Shown piece by piece: positions 12,220 to 24,004 of a stretch of DNA of 64,000 bases. Under the pieces are notes generated by a model that ran no database searches, was not told where the DNA came from, and saw only the letters and a program-made list of their open reading frames with translations. A program made the position numbers and the translations under genes. This DNA is from Petaurus breviceps papuanus (lineage: Eukaryota; Chordata; Mammalia; Diprotodontia; Petauridae), in assembly GCA_028583685.1 (NCBI GenBank), contig JAMXIF010001253.1:87455146-87519145 (forward strand), written 5' to 3'. Numbering within the stretch: the stretch's first letter is position 1; each line of letters opens with the position of its first letter.

Positions 12220-12376
12220 TTTTTATTTTTTTGCTTTTTGGAGGACATTTGGGTTAAGTGACTTGCCCAAGGTCACATGGCTAGTTTTTGTGTTAAGTGT
12301 CTGAGGTCACATTTGAACTCAGGTCCTCCTGACTCCAGGGCTGGTGCTCTATTCGCTGCACCACCTAGCCGTCCTT
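12220..12376 (-). mobile_element. A-tailed tRNA-derived SINE (WSINE1-like) with TSD
   Basis: Reads on the plus strand as a T-rich stretch (reversed A tail), 'gttaagtgacttgcccaagg', 'tttgaactcaggtcctcctg' and 'ccacctagccgtcc' (reversed tRNA head). A perfect 16-bp target-site duplication TACTGTGCCTACTCTT flanks it at 12204-12219 and 12377-12392, which fixes both ends. The tail type implies L1-driven insertion. The subfamily name is my best guess. Confidence 0.85.
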
Positions 12377-12392
12377 TACTGTGCCTACTCTT

Positions 12393-13445
12393 AAAATTGG
12401 TGTTGGTATGATGTATAGGTTTTCTGGATTTTGTGGGTTGTTAATCTATAGCAACCTATGAATACCAGCCAACTTTAAATAGGGAAAGTTGAATAGAACT
12501 AGGCATCCACCAAGGGACAGGAGTGTCTCCATTTCTGCATCATCCTTACTCTAAGTAACTTTCTGGACACTGGTAAAATAGAAGAAGATAATATTTGTAC
12601 CTTTCCTTCAGAGACTCACTTATCTACCTTCCCCAAGAATCTTCTTCTTTTTTCTATTTTCCATAGGTCTCTTAAATTTATTTAAATAATTCAAATATTG
12701 GAAAATAGTGCTGACTTTGACAGCTTATTCCATTTTTCAAGAACCTTCATCTCAGAAAGCAAGCAAATTCTGAGATAGTTCAGTAACCAATAGCTAGCTC
12801 TTGATTAACATCCGGCCACAAGCCTTGCATGTATTAATCGATTCTTTTAAAGATCTTACACTAAAATGAGCCATAGTGGATCAAATACTTTTAATTAACT
12901 CAAATGAAAGAGGTATCCAGCACCTACCTGTGGGTCTGGAGATTGTTTTGCTGTTTGTTTGAACTAAGTCTGTTCAGGCTATTTTATAAAACTTGTTCAA
13001 ACTGGTTCTTAAGGATTTGAGTACATAAGAGAAAGTTCTCAGAAATGTTAAAAATGCAATGCACTAGATTTTTAAAAAGTTTAAAAATAGTTAATACCTT
13101 CCTTAATTGTAGAAAAGAGCCTGGAGAGTCATCATTCTGGGTTCTAGAAATAATTAAATTTTATTGAACCTCTGAGTTTTCTTGAACTGCTTAATGGTAA
13201 CAAAGATATTTGTCATTACATATACCTTGATAAAATTGGGAAGAGGCAAATGTTGCTGTGAATGATTTTAAAGGGGGTAAAAATGAACTCAGTAGTTAAT
13301 TTTTCTTGAGATCTTTATGTATGGTATGTAGATATGGTTAAAAAACAACTTTTTTTTGGAAGGGGGGAGGTTTGGCCCTCTTCATGTGGCATTTTCTAAC
13401 ACTCAAGCAAATTAGTAACTCTTCCATAACTTAGACTTTCAGGGA
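12393..13445. other. No recognisable feature
   Basis: AT-rich sequence without recognisable coding or repeat structure. Confidence 0.5.
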
Positions 13446-13449
13446 GTTT

Positions 13450-13530
13450 CCTAGGGGCACTAAGAAGTTCAATGACTTGCTCATTGTCACAGAGCTAGTA
13501 TGTGTCAGAATTTCCTCTGCCTCTGAAACA
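13450..13530 (-). mobile_element. SINE core fragment, antisense
   Basis: 'ttcaatgacttgctcattgt' and 'cacagagctagtatgtgtca' are the reversed core of a MIR/CORE-SINE; head and tail are lost. Confidence 0.4.
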
Positions 13531-16095
13531 GTTATAATTCCTTTCTTGTGTCAAAAAAGAGAGTTAGTGACTTTGGAAATTGGCATTGGATTGGGGAACC
13601 AGTTATGTCAAGTCTTAGTGAGTTAGCGTAGGACTTCTGTTGAATGAGCTGTGCTGTTTTATGTAAGTTGGCAAAAATAAGCGCCCTCGTAAGAGTGCTA
13701 ATGGACATTCAGTCAAGTTGACAAGGAGATTAAAATATTCTTTCTGTTGCCAAAGTTAAACCTTCCAACTGCACTAGGAAACTACTCCCCTTTCTCTTCC
13801 TCTGTCTCCCCAATTAACCGAAATTTAAGTTCTAAAACATTTTAAGTAAAAAAACAAAGTATTGAATGATAGAAGAAACAAATTTTTAGCTTTTGTTGAC
13901 TTGGGTTCCTGCTCTGTCCGAAGACTACAAAGGAAAGCCGAAGTGGTTGTTTTCATTTTAGTTCCCCTTAGTCCCTGTCACCAAACCACCACATAATTTG
14001 GAGCCTTTGCCAGTGTTGGCTCAAGAGAGGCCAATCAAGACACTAATAGATGCATTTTCCCCATGAATACATCTTTGGATCACACATAGAACTCCTATTA
14101 ACAGCAATGAGAGTTAAACTTGTAAATCCCTTATGCATCGGTGGGAGAACAGACCTTTTAGTTACTTAGCCATCTTCCAGTTATTTGGCACTTTCCCCAT
14201 CCCCTGTGAGTTCTCAAACATTTTCATTAAAGGCTTTTCTATTTTCCATTCTACTTCATTCAGTTTGGGTTGTAATTCACTTTGGCCTGATGCCTTGGCA
14301 GCAATGAATGATTCTAATTGCCTCACTATCTATCTAGTCTGGCCTAATCCTAAAGCCTTTCAACTTTTTATTCAGGTTTCCAGCAATCAACCTCATGGGT
14401 CACAAACTTCCCACTCAGATGCTTTCCATCGTATCTTAGCTGATTGCTTCTTCTGTCTGTAAGAAACTCTGAGCAGTTCATTGCAAGTCATTCTTTTCTG
14501 ATACTTCACCTGATTACCTTTTAGAATCTAAAGCAGAGTTACAAAAACTTCAAGATGCAAGGCTGACTTTTGTTCAGATTTAAATTGGAAGACAAGGCAT
14601 CTCAATCTTCTTTTTTATCTGGGTCTTCTGTGTCTTGAAGTCAGGCAGGGAGAGCTAAATTTTCAACTGCCCACTTTCAACTGCCCATCTACTTTCATAT
14701 AAACTCTCCCCCCCATATTCCTGAATGCTAAGATGAAAATCATGTTGATCAATATCTGTGGACAAATATCCTTTACTGAACCTAGGAAGTTGTTGAGCAT
14801 GTGATTTTCTGGAAAGGGTAGGGTGGTAGGTAGTTCCATAACAAATATCCCAATAAAGTTAAAATAGCTGTTCTCTATTTTGACTTAGTAATGAACTGTG
14901 TGTGTGTGTGTGTTAAAGCTGCAGCTATTTACGTGGAGAGATTTTTTGACTGTGGAAATTTTTCTCCTGTAATCAGAAATCTAAAAACAAAAGAATAATC
15001 AATTATGATTAGATTTATGACATCAAGAAATAATTTATTTTTGTTCTGGGTATCTCTTCCTGGGCACTGTTCCTGTCAAAGTCAGCCTTATGGACTGGCA
15101 TCAGTCAGAGATACAGGGCAAAAATCTGAGGGATTTTACAATGGAGAGCTGGTACGAGAGTGGGTCAGACATAGGGAAGTATCAGGGATTTTGCAATGAA
15201 AACAAGTGTGGGGCCTAGGGCCAGGTGAGCAGTCCAAAATTTAGATGCAGGCGCATAGCAGAGATCAGAGAAAGGCAACGGACCAAACCTAGCATATGGT
15301 TTGGGATTGGGAGGACACATGGTCAAAAGTCTAGGTGAAGCAGTTAAGATACAGGTTATCCACAGAAAAAAAGAGATGCAGGGCAAAGTAGCATGTATGT
15401 ATATTTGGGGTGGGGGTGGGCAGGGAGAGGAGAGCAGCAAAGAGAAATTGATAGTAAGGCATACTTCTCACTCAACTAGAGCAACTTTTTTTTTTTTAAT
15501 GCTTCTCAGTAGGGCAGAGAACAATCCCTGTTATGTAGCAAGCCCGGAAGCTTTTGATAAATGGATACGCGGATTGTATAGGTGGGGATAAAATCAAATC
15601 TAGACTTTAGTTGATTGCAAGCTGAGTATCATGGTGACCAAAAGAGTGAACACAACAGACACCTTTATTAATAACAGTTTGATGTCCAGAGCAAGGGAGG
15701 TAATAATCACACACACAAAGCAAAACAATCAATGACAGAGTTAAGGAAAGTAGCCTGGAAAAGATATCTTTCAACTCAGATTCTGTGATTCGATGAGGAA
15801 ATGATGATGGACTTAGAGCAGAACTCAGGGAGCAGGTCTTCTTCAGTGATAGAGTAGAGAATCTCTAGTGCCAGGGAGACAGCAGGATCACTGGAGGTCT
15901 GACAGCTGGGAGTGTGGTCAAACTGGTGAAAGGGGAGATAAGTAATGAAGTAATATAAGATATGACAGTACTGAAAAGACATTCCTACTTTCCATTTTCA
16001 GATTAATCTCAAAATGCTCAGATGCTCTGTTCTATTAGAGACTTTTCTTTCTTTAAGGTTTGGAAGGAATATGAGGAAACACCACAAGAGACATG
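13531..16095. other. No gene recognised; small (GT)n
   Basis: Contains a short (GT)n at about 14896-14913. The open frames at 14133-14462 (109 codons) and 15165-15591 (both strands) show no domain, splice or codon pattern I can support. Confidence 0.5.
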
Positions 16096-16099
16096 AGAC

Positions 16100-16368
16100 A
16101 ATAGCTAACATTTATACAGAGCTTCAAGATGTACAAAGTATTTTACAAAGCAGCTTACAAATACAAACTCCTTTTATCCTTGTGATAACTCTGGAAGATA
16201 GGTTCTTATTATTCCCATTTTACAGATGAAGAAACTGAGGTGGACAGAGATGAAGGGACTTGTCCAGGGTCCCACAGCTAGTAAATGTCTGAGTCAGGAT
16301 TTAACCTCAAGTCTTCCTGATTCTAGGTTCAGTGATTCTATTCATTTTTCCATTTAACTGCCTCTAGG
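16100..16368 (-). mobile_element. MIR, nearly full length, antisense
   Basis: Runs 'atagctaacatttatacaga', 'cattttacagatgaagaaac', 'gggacttgtccagggtccca', 'cagctagtaaatgtctgag' and ends in a decayed tRNA head. This is the complete MIR order in reverse. Confidence 0.7.
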
Positions 16369-16579
16369 TATAGAAAGGGAAGGAAATTGAAGGGAGGAGT
16401 GAAGATAATATTGGCCTATAACTATAACATTATCTGTCACCTTCCCCCCTCCCCCCACCATAGACACTGTTCTGGGTCAACTGTTTAGGAATTAGAAGAA
16501 CACCATTTCTGAAATGGTATTTTGTTATTCTGTTAGTTGAATGCTTTTCATAGTATGTTATGTTATTAACCTAACTCTG

Positions 16580-16725
16580 TTACTTTTTCAAAGTGACTCT
16601 GTTACTTCCCACTGGGACCATGAGAAGTCACTTAACCTTTCTAAGGTCCAGTTCCCACCTTCACCCCTCAACATAAATATTTGTAAGTTCTATCTCGGGG
16701 CTATTTTGAAGAAAGGTCCTTGTAG
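16580..16725 (+). mobile_element. MIR-type SINE fragment
   Basis: 'gaccatgagaagtcacttaa' and 'cctttctaaggtccag' resemble the MIR core and start of its 3' part. Confidence 0.35.
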
Positions 16726-16861
16726 GGTGTGATTTATTATGACCAAGGCATGCATGTACTTTCTCTCTTTGGTCCTCACAGACATAGGTGCACTTTGCTT
16801 TGCACCTATGTAATTCACTTATCACATGTTAAATATATATTATAGTTTTCTGTGGATGTCT

Positions 16862-16962
16862 TTTATTCCTCCTTTTAACAGGAAGCTCCACGAGGTCATG
16901 TGTCTTTTCATGATGCTCTAAACACAATAGGCTCTTATTAAAGGTTTCTTGAACTGATTGTC
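16862..16962 (+). mobile_element. L2 3' end fragment
   Basis: 'caggaagctccacgaggtca' and 'aataggctcttattaaaggt' with 'ttgaactgattg' follow the L2/L3 terminal order, heavily decayed. Confidence 0.35.
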
Positions 16963-16969
16963 TTAATAT

Positions 16970-18125
16970 CAGGAAGCCCTCCTGACCTTTGAAATTTTCA
17001 GGGTTGCTTATCACTACACTTACTGGTTCCAGACTGCTGTGGTTTTTTATTTGTCTGTTTTTCCTTTAAAAACAATTCTTGTGTCTGTTTTGTGTCATTT
17101 TTCTGTCTGCTTCCCTGTTATCAGATTTTCTAATGTTTTCTTGCTCCTATGCAAGGGCCTGCTCATAAGCAGCATCTCTCTGCTTATTAGAATTGCGTGT
17201 TAAATTGTAGTATACAGGCTTTTAGTTAGGAACTGAAGAAGCATCATATGAATAAAGTGCATGAGCTGAGCTTTACTGCTTAGACTTCGAGACATTTTTT
17301 GACTTTTCCAAGACTTTATTTTCTCCTGGCTGCCTTCCTAGTTCTCTGTTCTATTTGGGATAGATAAGGTTATTAGATCAGTAAATTCTTGGTAAGTGAG
17401 ATGTTAGTATAAAGTGAAAATTTTATATGGTGTTTTAGTTGATTAAGCTTAAAAATTCTTCCATATTTAATCACTTTTTAACATATTATATCCTTATATT
17501 TGACCCAATTTTTCTCAAAAGCCAGTGAAGAGATTTATGTGACCTGTTCCAACATATTTTAAAGAATATGGAATCTTTTGCTTTTTTCTTGTCTTCATTT
17601 TATCATGTTATTGGCAGAGTTTTGAGTATTTCAATAATATATAATGAGGAGCTGAGAAAAATAAATGTTTATGCCTTTAAAATAGGGACATTACAGAACA
17701 TCCTCTTTTTGATTATGTAAGATTCAGTATGCGATCTAATTTCAAAGGGTAATTCACACTTACCTTAGTCAGCATGGTAAGAATATCCCGGAGCACACCA
17801 AGTCCTGTTTCTGCACCTGAGCCTTGCTTGTGTGAAATTACACAGTGGTCTAGAAAGGAAAACAGTCATTCCTTATTGCCACTCCGGCATAACTTTCCTT
17901 TGGACAAAATTTACTCCACTGATTATAACAAAATATTGGAAACTGAAGAGTTTGTTAAAAATTAAACTTGGGTCCAGATTTAATTTGTTGGTAGGATAGA
18001 AAATAACAAGGAAAAAGTAGGAGAGAAAGAGGGTGATATTCAATCTTAATACAGAGATTGTTATGCGTCCTGGGGCTCTCGCTGATTTGATTGAATATTG
18101 GTCCAATCCACAGGTTTTTTTTTTT
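16970..18125. other. No recognisable feature
   Basis: AT-rich sequence. Small open frames at 17774-17965 and 17873-18106 overlap on opposite strands and look like chance. Confidence 0.5.
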
Positions 18126-18127
18126 TT

Positions 18128-18228
18128 TTAAGTAACTACTATGTGCCAGCCACTGTGCTAAGCACTATTAAGAAGGGCAAGAAATAATCTGTGCCCTCAA
18201 GAAGCTCATACTCTAATGAAAGAAATTT
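18128..18228 (-). mobile_element. L2/L3 3' end, antisense
   Basis: 'agtaactactatgtgccagc', 'cactgtgctaagcactatta' and 'gccctcaagaagctcatact' are the complement of a fairly well kept LINE 3' terminus. Confidence 0.6.
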
Positions 18229-18438
18229 GTTGTGAGCAACTTCTTAGTCATAAAGGAAACATTGTCTTTTCTAAGATGCCAGGAATGGAATCTCAAAATC
18301 GTTCTTGACTCCTTGCCGTCCTAAAAATTTAACCTTTGGAAGTGAGTTTTGATGTTAGCACAACCTGCCCATCCATGTAGGAATCACTATTTGATATTCC
18401 TGACACTTTTCCTTGACTACTTCTGGTGAGTGGGACCT

Positions 18439-18665
18439 GTTGTTTCCAGTCATGTCTGACTCTTTGTGACCCCATTTGGGGTTTTATTGGCAGAGATACT
18501 GTAGTGCTTTGCCATTTTCTTTTCCAGCTCATTTTACATATTAGGAAACTGAGGCAATAGGGTTAAATGACTTGTCCAGGGTCACACAACTAGTAAGTGT
18601 CTGAGGCAAAATTTGAACGCATGAAGTCCTGACTTCAGGCCTATTGCTTAGGTGCCCTAGGTTCT
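18439..18665 (-). mobile_element. MAR1-type CORE-SINE with RTE-like tail and TSD
   Basis: On the plus strand it opens with 'cagtcatgtctgactctttg' and 'tgaccccatttggggtttt', the reverse of a tail that resembles RTE/BovB 3' ends (gggtc..aaagagtc..gactga). The core and tRNA head follow. A 10-bp duplication AGTGGGACCT at 18429-18438 and 18666-18675 flanks it. Confidence 0.8.
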
Positions 18666-18769
18666 AGTGGGACCTACCCTTTCATAAGTCAGCTTTGGAT
18701 TATTCTAATTGTTAGAAAATTCTTTGTTTTCCTATTAAGCCAAAAATCTGTCGCCTTCTAATTTCAGTT

Positions 18770-18880
18770 CAACAAATATTTACTAAGTATCTCCTTTGTG
18801 CCAAACACTATTCTAGGCCCTGGGTAAGCAAATAAAAAAAAAGTCTCTGCCCTTGAGGAGCTTATTAGTTATTCCCTCTA
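18770..18880 (-). mobile_element. L2 3' end, antisense
   Basis: 'caacaaatatttactaagta', 'tgccaaacactattctaggc' and 'ctctgcccttgaggagctta' are the complement of an L2 terminus. Confidence 0.6.
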
Positions 18881-18884
18881 GAGC

Positions 18885-21240
18885 TATGCCAAATAAAGCT
18901 AAAGCATCTTCCTCATGACAACCTGTTCAAATTTGAAGACAATTGACTTTGTGAACAATCCCAAACCACTACTGTTATGGCAGGTTTAGTGGAGTTCTCT
19001 ACCAAGACTGTTAATGAGACTGTTCCCCCAATTTTCAAGCAGAACTAGTGTAGGGAACCTTGGGATGTTTCATTGGTGATAGCACGTTGTGGTAGATGGA
19101 ACCCTAATAAATTCCACATACAGATTTCTATAAAAAAAAAAACCAGGAACATATGTTTATCAAACACAAGACTAAAATGCACACTGATTACTTTGGGAAA
19201 ATTAAGCTAAAAACAAATATGCCAATCTACAAAATATGCTTTTTTCCATGGGGAATTTTGTAGTAATGCAAGATTTAAAGCGTTCAGTCATCTAGGTATT
19301 AATATAGAAAGAAATGAAATTGTTATTAAACCCTCCAAAGTTCTGATGAATTGACCACTTGACATTTTGACTTTAGGCGCAATGAAAAGCTCTGGCCAGA
19401 TATAGAGAGGTGTACAGTGAAATTAATCAGCAACTAAGTTCTAAATTTGCAGCATGTACACTTTCATAGATGCTGGAATGAGGTGAGTCAAGGGGATTTA
19501 AATTAAGATAATACAATTCCTCTGACTTCATGGATTGAATTTATCAACTGACAAATACCTCTTTATGGCCTAGCACAAAAAGAGAGAGAATATTTTCACA
19601 TCCCTAAATAACTGTGCCCAGACAAGGGCGCAGAAATCATCCTTGTTTTACAGTTTTATTCCTTCTTCATCCTTCTATTGACTTCCAACTTGGTAGACAT
19701 CATCACCGTCTTTGGGGATCAAGTAATTCCTCTTCTGCCCTTGATGGCTTTTGGGTGAGTATATTTGGATCACTAAAAAATCTTACCCTCCAAACCTTTC
19801 ATGATACCCAACAAGCTTCATACTCAAAGTTGCAGTGCTGTAACAGGTGAGGCAGAAACTTGAAAGAAAGAATAAATGAAACATCATACCCTTTTTTCTT
19901 ATTTCTTAACCTTCCTTTTCTATGGTTTGAGAAGTGAGGCCAGGTTTAATTTATTTCTTTTAGGTGCTAAATACCTTTCTTTCACTTATGTCTTTTCTTT
20001 TGCCCAGATTGGGGGGTAATGGAGAAGGTTAAAAATTCATACAGTTCATACCAGGCTTGTCCTTCATTTTGGGGTATGCTTATGGTTACCATATTTTTCC
20101 CAAATCAGGACATGTGGTCTGCCAAAGGATATTTATTTTTGCAAAACCTTATTAAAATACACTTTCTTTTCTTGAAATCAGAACTGTTCTGGAAAATCCA
20201 AGACATATGGTCATTGTACATATACCACACTAGACTCCTCAAGGGACAAGGGCAGCTGAGATTAGAAAAAGCCTGTCCTGTTATTAACAGAGAGTTATTT
20301 CTCCATTTCAATCACACCTCTATTCTAAAACCTTTACTCTGGGTGAATCTGCCCACCATGGGGTATTCCACTAAGCAGCTGGGATGTAATAAGGTATTAA
20401 CTAGTTCAATCATGGCCACACTAGATAGCTAACCATTTTGGAATTTCTGTAAATTGCCTATTGACCTTCCTACTGCTAACTTCTCTGCTCTCTAGGTTGT
20501 TAAAATAATGTTGGTGAAATCACTCTTTTTTTTAATCATGAATCATATCACCACTTCATTCTCAAATTCAGAATACTTAGGATTAATTTAAAGGTCCTTC
20601 ATTTCATATTTCGCCTTTCACTTCGTTCTTTTGGGAAACCTTTATTTCAAACCTTTTTATCTTCTGTGCCTTCTCTGTGTTGTTTTATTCAGGAATAACG
20701 GAATAAAAAATATATCTACAATTTTCTTAGCTTTTAGCACTCCTTGTGTGGAAACTTTCTACTGACTCTCTCAGAAGTTGTGATTTTTTTTCCTAGGTCA
20801 TGAAAGACGTTTCAACGGTCCTAGGTCTTCCAGATTCAAATTCTAGCAATCTATCAATTATGCCCGAATGCCTCTTTCATCTCTGTTATTTAGAAAACCC
20901 ATTCAATCTGTATGTATATCTGTATCTATCTATATATATATATGATTTAACTTTTCTTTCAAAATTCTCACTGAAATTTTAACAGTTTAGTGATAGTGAA
21001 CTATATTGTCTCTTACCTAAGTAATAGTAAAAAAAAAAACACAACCACAAAACAAAACTCCAAACTTCTGCAATTATTTTTTGAAATTTACAATAATATT
21101 TTTTCATTTATATAGCCATTTCTTGCCAAAGAGCTTTGCTTATGTAGCCATTTCTTGCCAAAGACTCTTTGATTTTCTTCTTTTATTTGATTTAAGCATA
21201 TCCTGATTCTATATGTTATTTCTTCACAAACTCTTAGCTG
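18885..21240. other. No confirmed gene; one exon-like stretch
   Basis: Mostly unassigned AT-rich sequence. 19654-19754 has an acceptor-like and a donor-like edge around an open frame (see findings). A 137-codon open frame at 20019-20432 has no recognised domain. Its first half resembles an interspersed repeat I cannot name. Confidence 0.45.
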
Positions 21241-21479
21241 TTCCTTTATTTCCATTATCCCTGCCATCCCACCAAACTCAGACGCATATCATCTCCTTCC
21301 TTGGCTATTGTTGTAACCTCTTCACTTGACTTCCTACATGATTCTTACTCCAATCCAACTCATATTATATACTGAAAAAAAATTCTTTCTAAGAAACAGC
21401 TTTGTCTATATGATATATTGTAGACACTATCGTCAGCCAATCAAACTTAAAAGGGTTTGCTATCTATCATGACACAAAG

Positions 21480-21890
21480 ACAGAAATGAAACAATCCCTA
21501 CCCTCAAGGAGTATCCTTTATGTATAAAGTATATAGGAAATGCATGGTGAATAAGTACAAAGTTATTTTTTAGGGAGACACTAGCAACTGAGGAATTAGG
21601 AAGGATTTCATGTAGGAGATGATGTCTGAGCTGAGCTTTGAAGGAAACTAGGAATTCTAAGAGATGCAGATGAGGAGTCCATTATAATCATGAACAAAGG
21701 CACTCAGGTATTAAACTGAGTTCTGCATATACAAACAACCTGAAGGCCTGTTTGGCCAGAGTATAGAAGGTAAGGAGGGAGATAGCATACAAGAAGACCA
21801 CAAAGGTAGGAAGGATAGAGCCAGGTTGTGAAGGACTTTAAATGTCAGACAAAGGCATTTGCATTTGAACCAACACGAAACTCCTTAATA
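21480..21890 (-). mobile_element. L2/L3-type LINE 3' region, antisense
   Basis: 'caatccctaccctcaaggag', 'gatgtctgagctgagctttg' and 'ggttgtgaaggactttaaat' mark the complement of an L2-type 3' end and adjoining coding end. Confidence 0.55.
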
Positions 21891-21914
21891 TAGTCAAGAT
21901 GCAAGATTCTTAAC

Positions 21915-22130
21915 ATAGTTAAGATCCTTTGGAATCTGTCCCCTTTCCAGTCTTATTTTATATTACTCATTTACACGAACCACGTGCTCTTACAGAACTA
22001 ATCTATTCTTTGCCTTTGTTCCCCTGAAATTGCTATCCTTTCTCCCACTTCAAAATTCCACCCATCTTGCAAGTCCTATCTTGAATGTCACCTGCTCCTT
22101 GATACATCTTTACTGATCACATGACCCAGA
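21915..22130 (+). mobile_element. L2-type LINE 3' fragment
   Basis: 'ggaatctgtcccctttccag', 'gaaccacgtgctcttacaga' and 'gtcctatcttgaatgtcacc' follow the plus-strand L2 3' coding end. It abuts an oppositely oriented copy at 21480-21890. A weaker plus-strand L2 piece lies at 21245-21365. Confidence 0.5.
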
Positions 22131-22194
22131 AGTCATCTAATACACCTTTGAACTCTTTAACACTTTGTTTATACTGTTTATGTGGCATTATGCC

Positions 22195-22465
22195 ATCCTG
22201 CATACTAAGTGGTGCAGGGGATAGAGTGCCAGGCCTAGAGTCAGGAAGATTTGAGTTCAAATACAGCCTCAGACGCTTAGTAGCTGTGTGACCCATAGCT
22301 CTGTCTGCCTCAGTCATCTGTAAGATGGTGATAACAGCACCCCCCTTAAAGGGTTGTTGTGAAGATCAAATGAGATAATAATTGTATAGTTCTTATCTCA
22401 GTGCCTGGCACATAGCAGGTACTATATAGATATTAGTTATCATCATCATTATTATTAATTATCAT
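22195..22465 (+). mobile_element. Marsupial CORE-SINE with MIR-type 3' part
   Basis: Head 'aagtggtgcaggggatagag', 'gagtcaggaagatttgagtt', core 'tagctgtgtgacccatagct', then 'aagggttgttgtgaagatca', 'gtgcctggcacatagcaggt' and an ATT-rich end. This is nearly full length. Confidence 0.7.
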
Positions 22466-22729
22466 TTCAATAAATGCTTTTGGGGCTGATTGTGTATTCC
22501 CCCCAACTGGAGTCAAGGTAAACATATTGGTAGGCTTCATGAGCTATAGTTTTTGGAGTGAGGAATCCCAGAGTACCTTGACCACTGGGACAATCATCTC
22601 TTGGGGAGCCAAAACTGCATATGTGAGTTGGAGGGTTTCGTGAAACAGGCTCTGCCCTGTATGGTCCTTAGATGTGTGTTTGCTGCCTCTCTCCCAGTGC
22701 AGTGTGAACTGACTTTGAAAGATCATTGA

Positions 22730-23172
22730 ATCTGGATTCAGGGACCACAGTTCAAATCCTCACTCTGTGACTATGGGAAGGGACTTCAGAAAAATAATTT
22801 GTTTTTTTTCTTTAATTCTTGAAAAGCATTTTATGAAGCTAAGTCAGTCACTATTTTCATAGTTACAACTTTTAGCCTACTTTTAACTTTTTAAAAATAG
22901 TATTTTATTTTCCCCAATTACATATATAAACAATTTTTAACTTTTTTTAAGTTTCGAGTTCCATATCCTGTCCCTCCCTCCTTTCCCTCCTCCTATTCTG
23001 AGATGGTAAGTAATCTGACATAGGTTATACATGTATAATCATGTAAAACATTTCCACATAAATTATTTAGGACAATTCATTTTTTGTGGGCCTTATCTTC
23101 ATCTTTACAATGAGGGGGTTGGACCAGATGATCACAGAGACCCTTTCTATCTCTAACATTCTGTGATTCTTG
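22730..23172 (+). mobile_element. MIR split by an L1 3' end
   Basis: The 5' half (22730-22800, 'cctcactctgtgactatggg') and the 3' half (23088-23172, 'gggccttatcttcatcttta') read as one MIR copy interrupted by the L1 piece between them. The MIR is therefore older than the L1. Confidence 0.5.
22880..23085 (-). mobile_element. L1 3' terminal fragment, antisense
   Basis: 'agtattttattttccccaat', a CCCTCC-rich tract and 'aggttatacatgtataatca' are the complement of the L1 3' end also seen at 940-1090 and 37742-38170. Confidence 0.6.
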
Positions 23173-23424
23173 CAGACCAGGGCCATGTATTTTGTATCTT
23201 TGTCCCTCTTCTCAGCCTCCATTGCTACCTTCTACCACTTTCCTTCAGTATCTACCCATAATGCCTTGTAAGTAGAAATAATGATAATTTTTACATTTAC
23301 AATGCAGTTTATAAAGAGTTTTTTATCTGTATGTCTCTTAGAACAAATGATTTTCACACCTTACATATCAGGCTAAAGTATTGAACACAGATTTGCTGAA
23401 TGAACCGGGAGGTAATGGTAGGGA

Positions 23425-23580
23425 AGGGAACAAGCATTTATTAATTGCCTGCTCTTTGCCAAGCACTGTGATAAGCACTTTACAAATATTATCCCATTTG
23501 ATCTGAAGGATTTCCTCTCATTTGAATGAATGAATAAATGACCAGTCATTATTATCTCCATTTTCTACATGAAGAAATGA
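23425..23580 (-). mobile_element. MIR 3' half, antisense
   Basis: 'caagcatttattaattgcct', 'ccaagcactgtgataagcac', 'ttatctccattttctacatg' and 'aagaaatgaagg' are in the order of a reversed MIR 3' half. Confidence 0.5.
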
Positions 23581-23933
23581 AGGCCTTTACTTCCTAAATG
23601 TGACTCATATTTCCTTTCTTCCCATCTCATTGCTGTTTTTACTAGATTGTACCGTGGAGTAACCATTTAGAAATTTTCTTTCCATAATCAACTACATAAT
23701 CTCCTCTGGATAGGAACTCTATGTAAGTACATTGTGGCTATACAACATTTGGACTATATCGCAGTCCTGGACTATATTAGTAGTGCATTATATGGCAGTA
23801 AGTAGGATGTGTGATTTTTCAATTAATCTCAGTGATTGACTATTGTCAGTCACAGACACCCTCTGGTCCACGCTCCCTCTATTTATGAGTTTGTGTTCTA
23901 TGGCTGAGTTCTTCCTCTCTGCTTTGCTAATTG

Positions 23934-24004
23934 TCCAGTATGGGTATTGAACCCATACTCTTGGCTTCATTAATGCCATGTTAGCCCAACTGAGTTAGCT
24001 GGCC
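23934..24004 (-). pseudogene. tRNA-Ile(AAU)-like pseudogene
   Basis: On the minus strand, 71 bases start GGCCAGC and align along their length with nuclear tRNA-Ile(AAU) as I remember it. The A-box word TAACTCAGTTGG fits TRRYNNARYNGG. An AAT anticodon sits in an ATTAATGA-like loop with four paired bases (TGGC/GCCA) beside it. The T arm is a perfect 5-bp ATGGG/CCCAT stem around TTCAATA, and GGTTCAATACC is close to a B box. The acceptor stem has two mismatches, the D stem is weak, one anticodon-stem pair is lost, and no T-run terminator follows. It is probably an old tRNA copy or the solitary head of a tRNA-Ile-derived element. Confidence 0.6.

Noticed and set aside
14133-14462. 109-codon plus-strand open frame
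   Set aside because: No recognisable motif, no splice or promoter context, and composition typical of chance frames in this DNA.
20019-20432. 137-codon plus-strand open frame
   Set aside because: No domain, signal or family resemblance. The frame runs through sequence that looks like an old interspersed repeat, and an overlapping minus-strand frame of similar quality exists.
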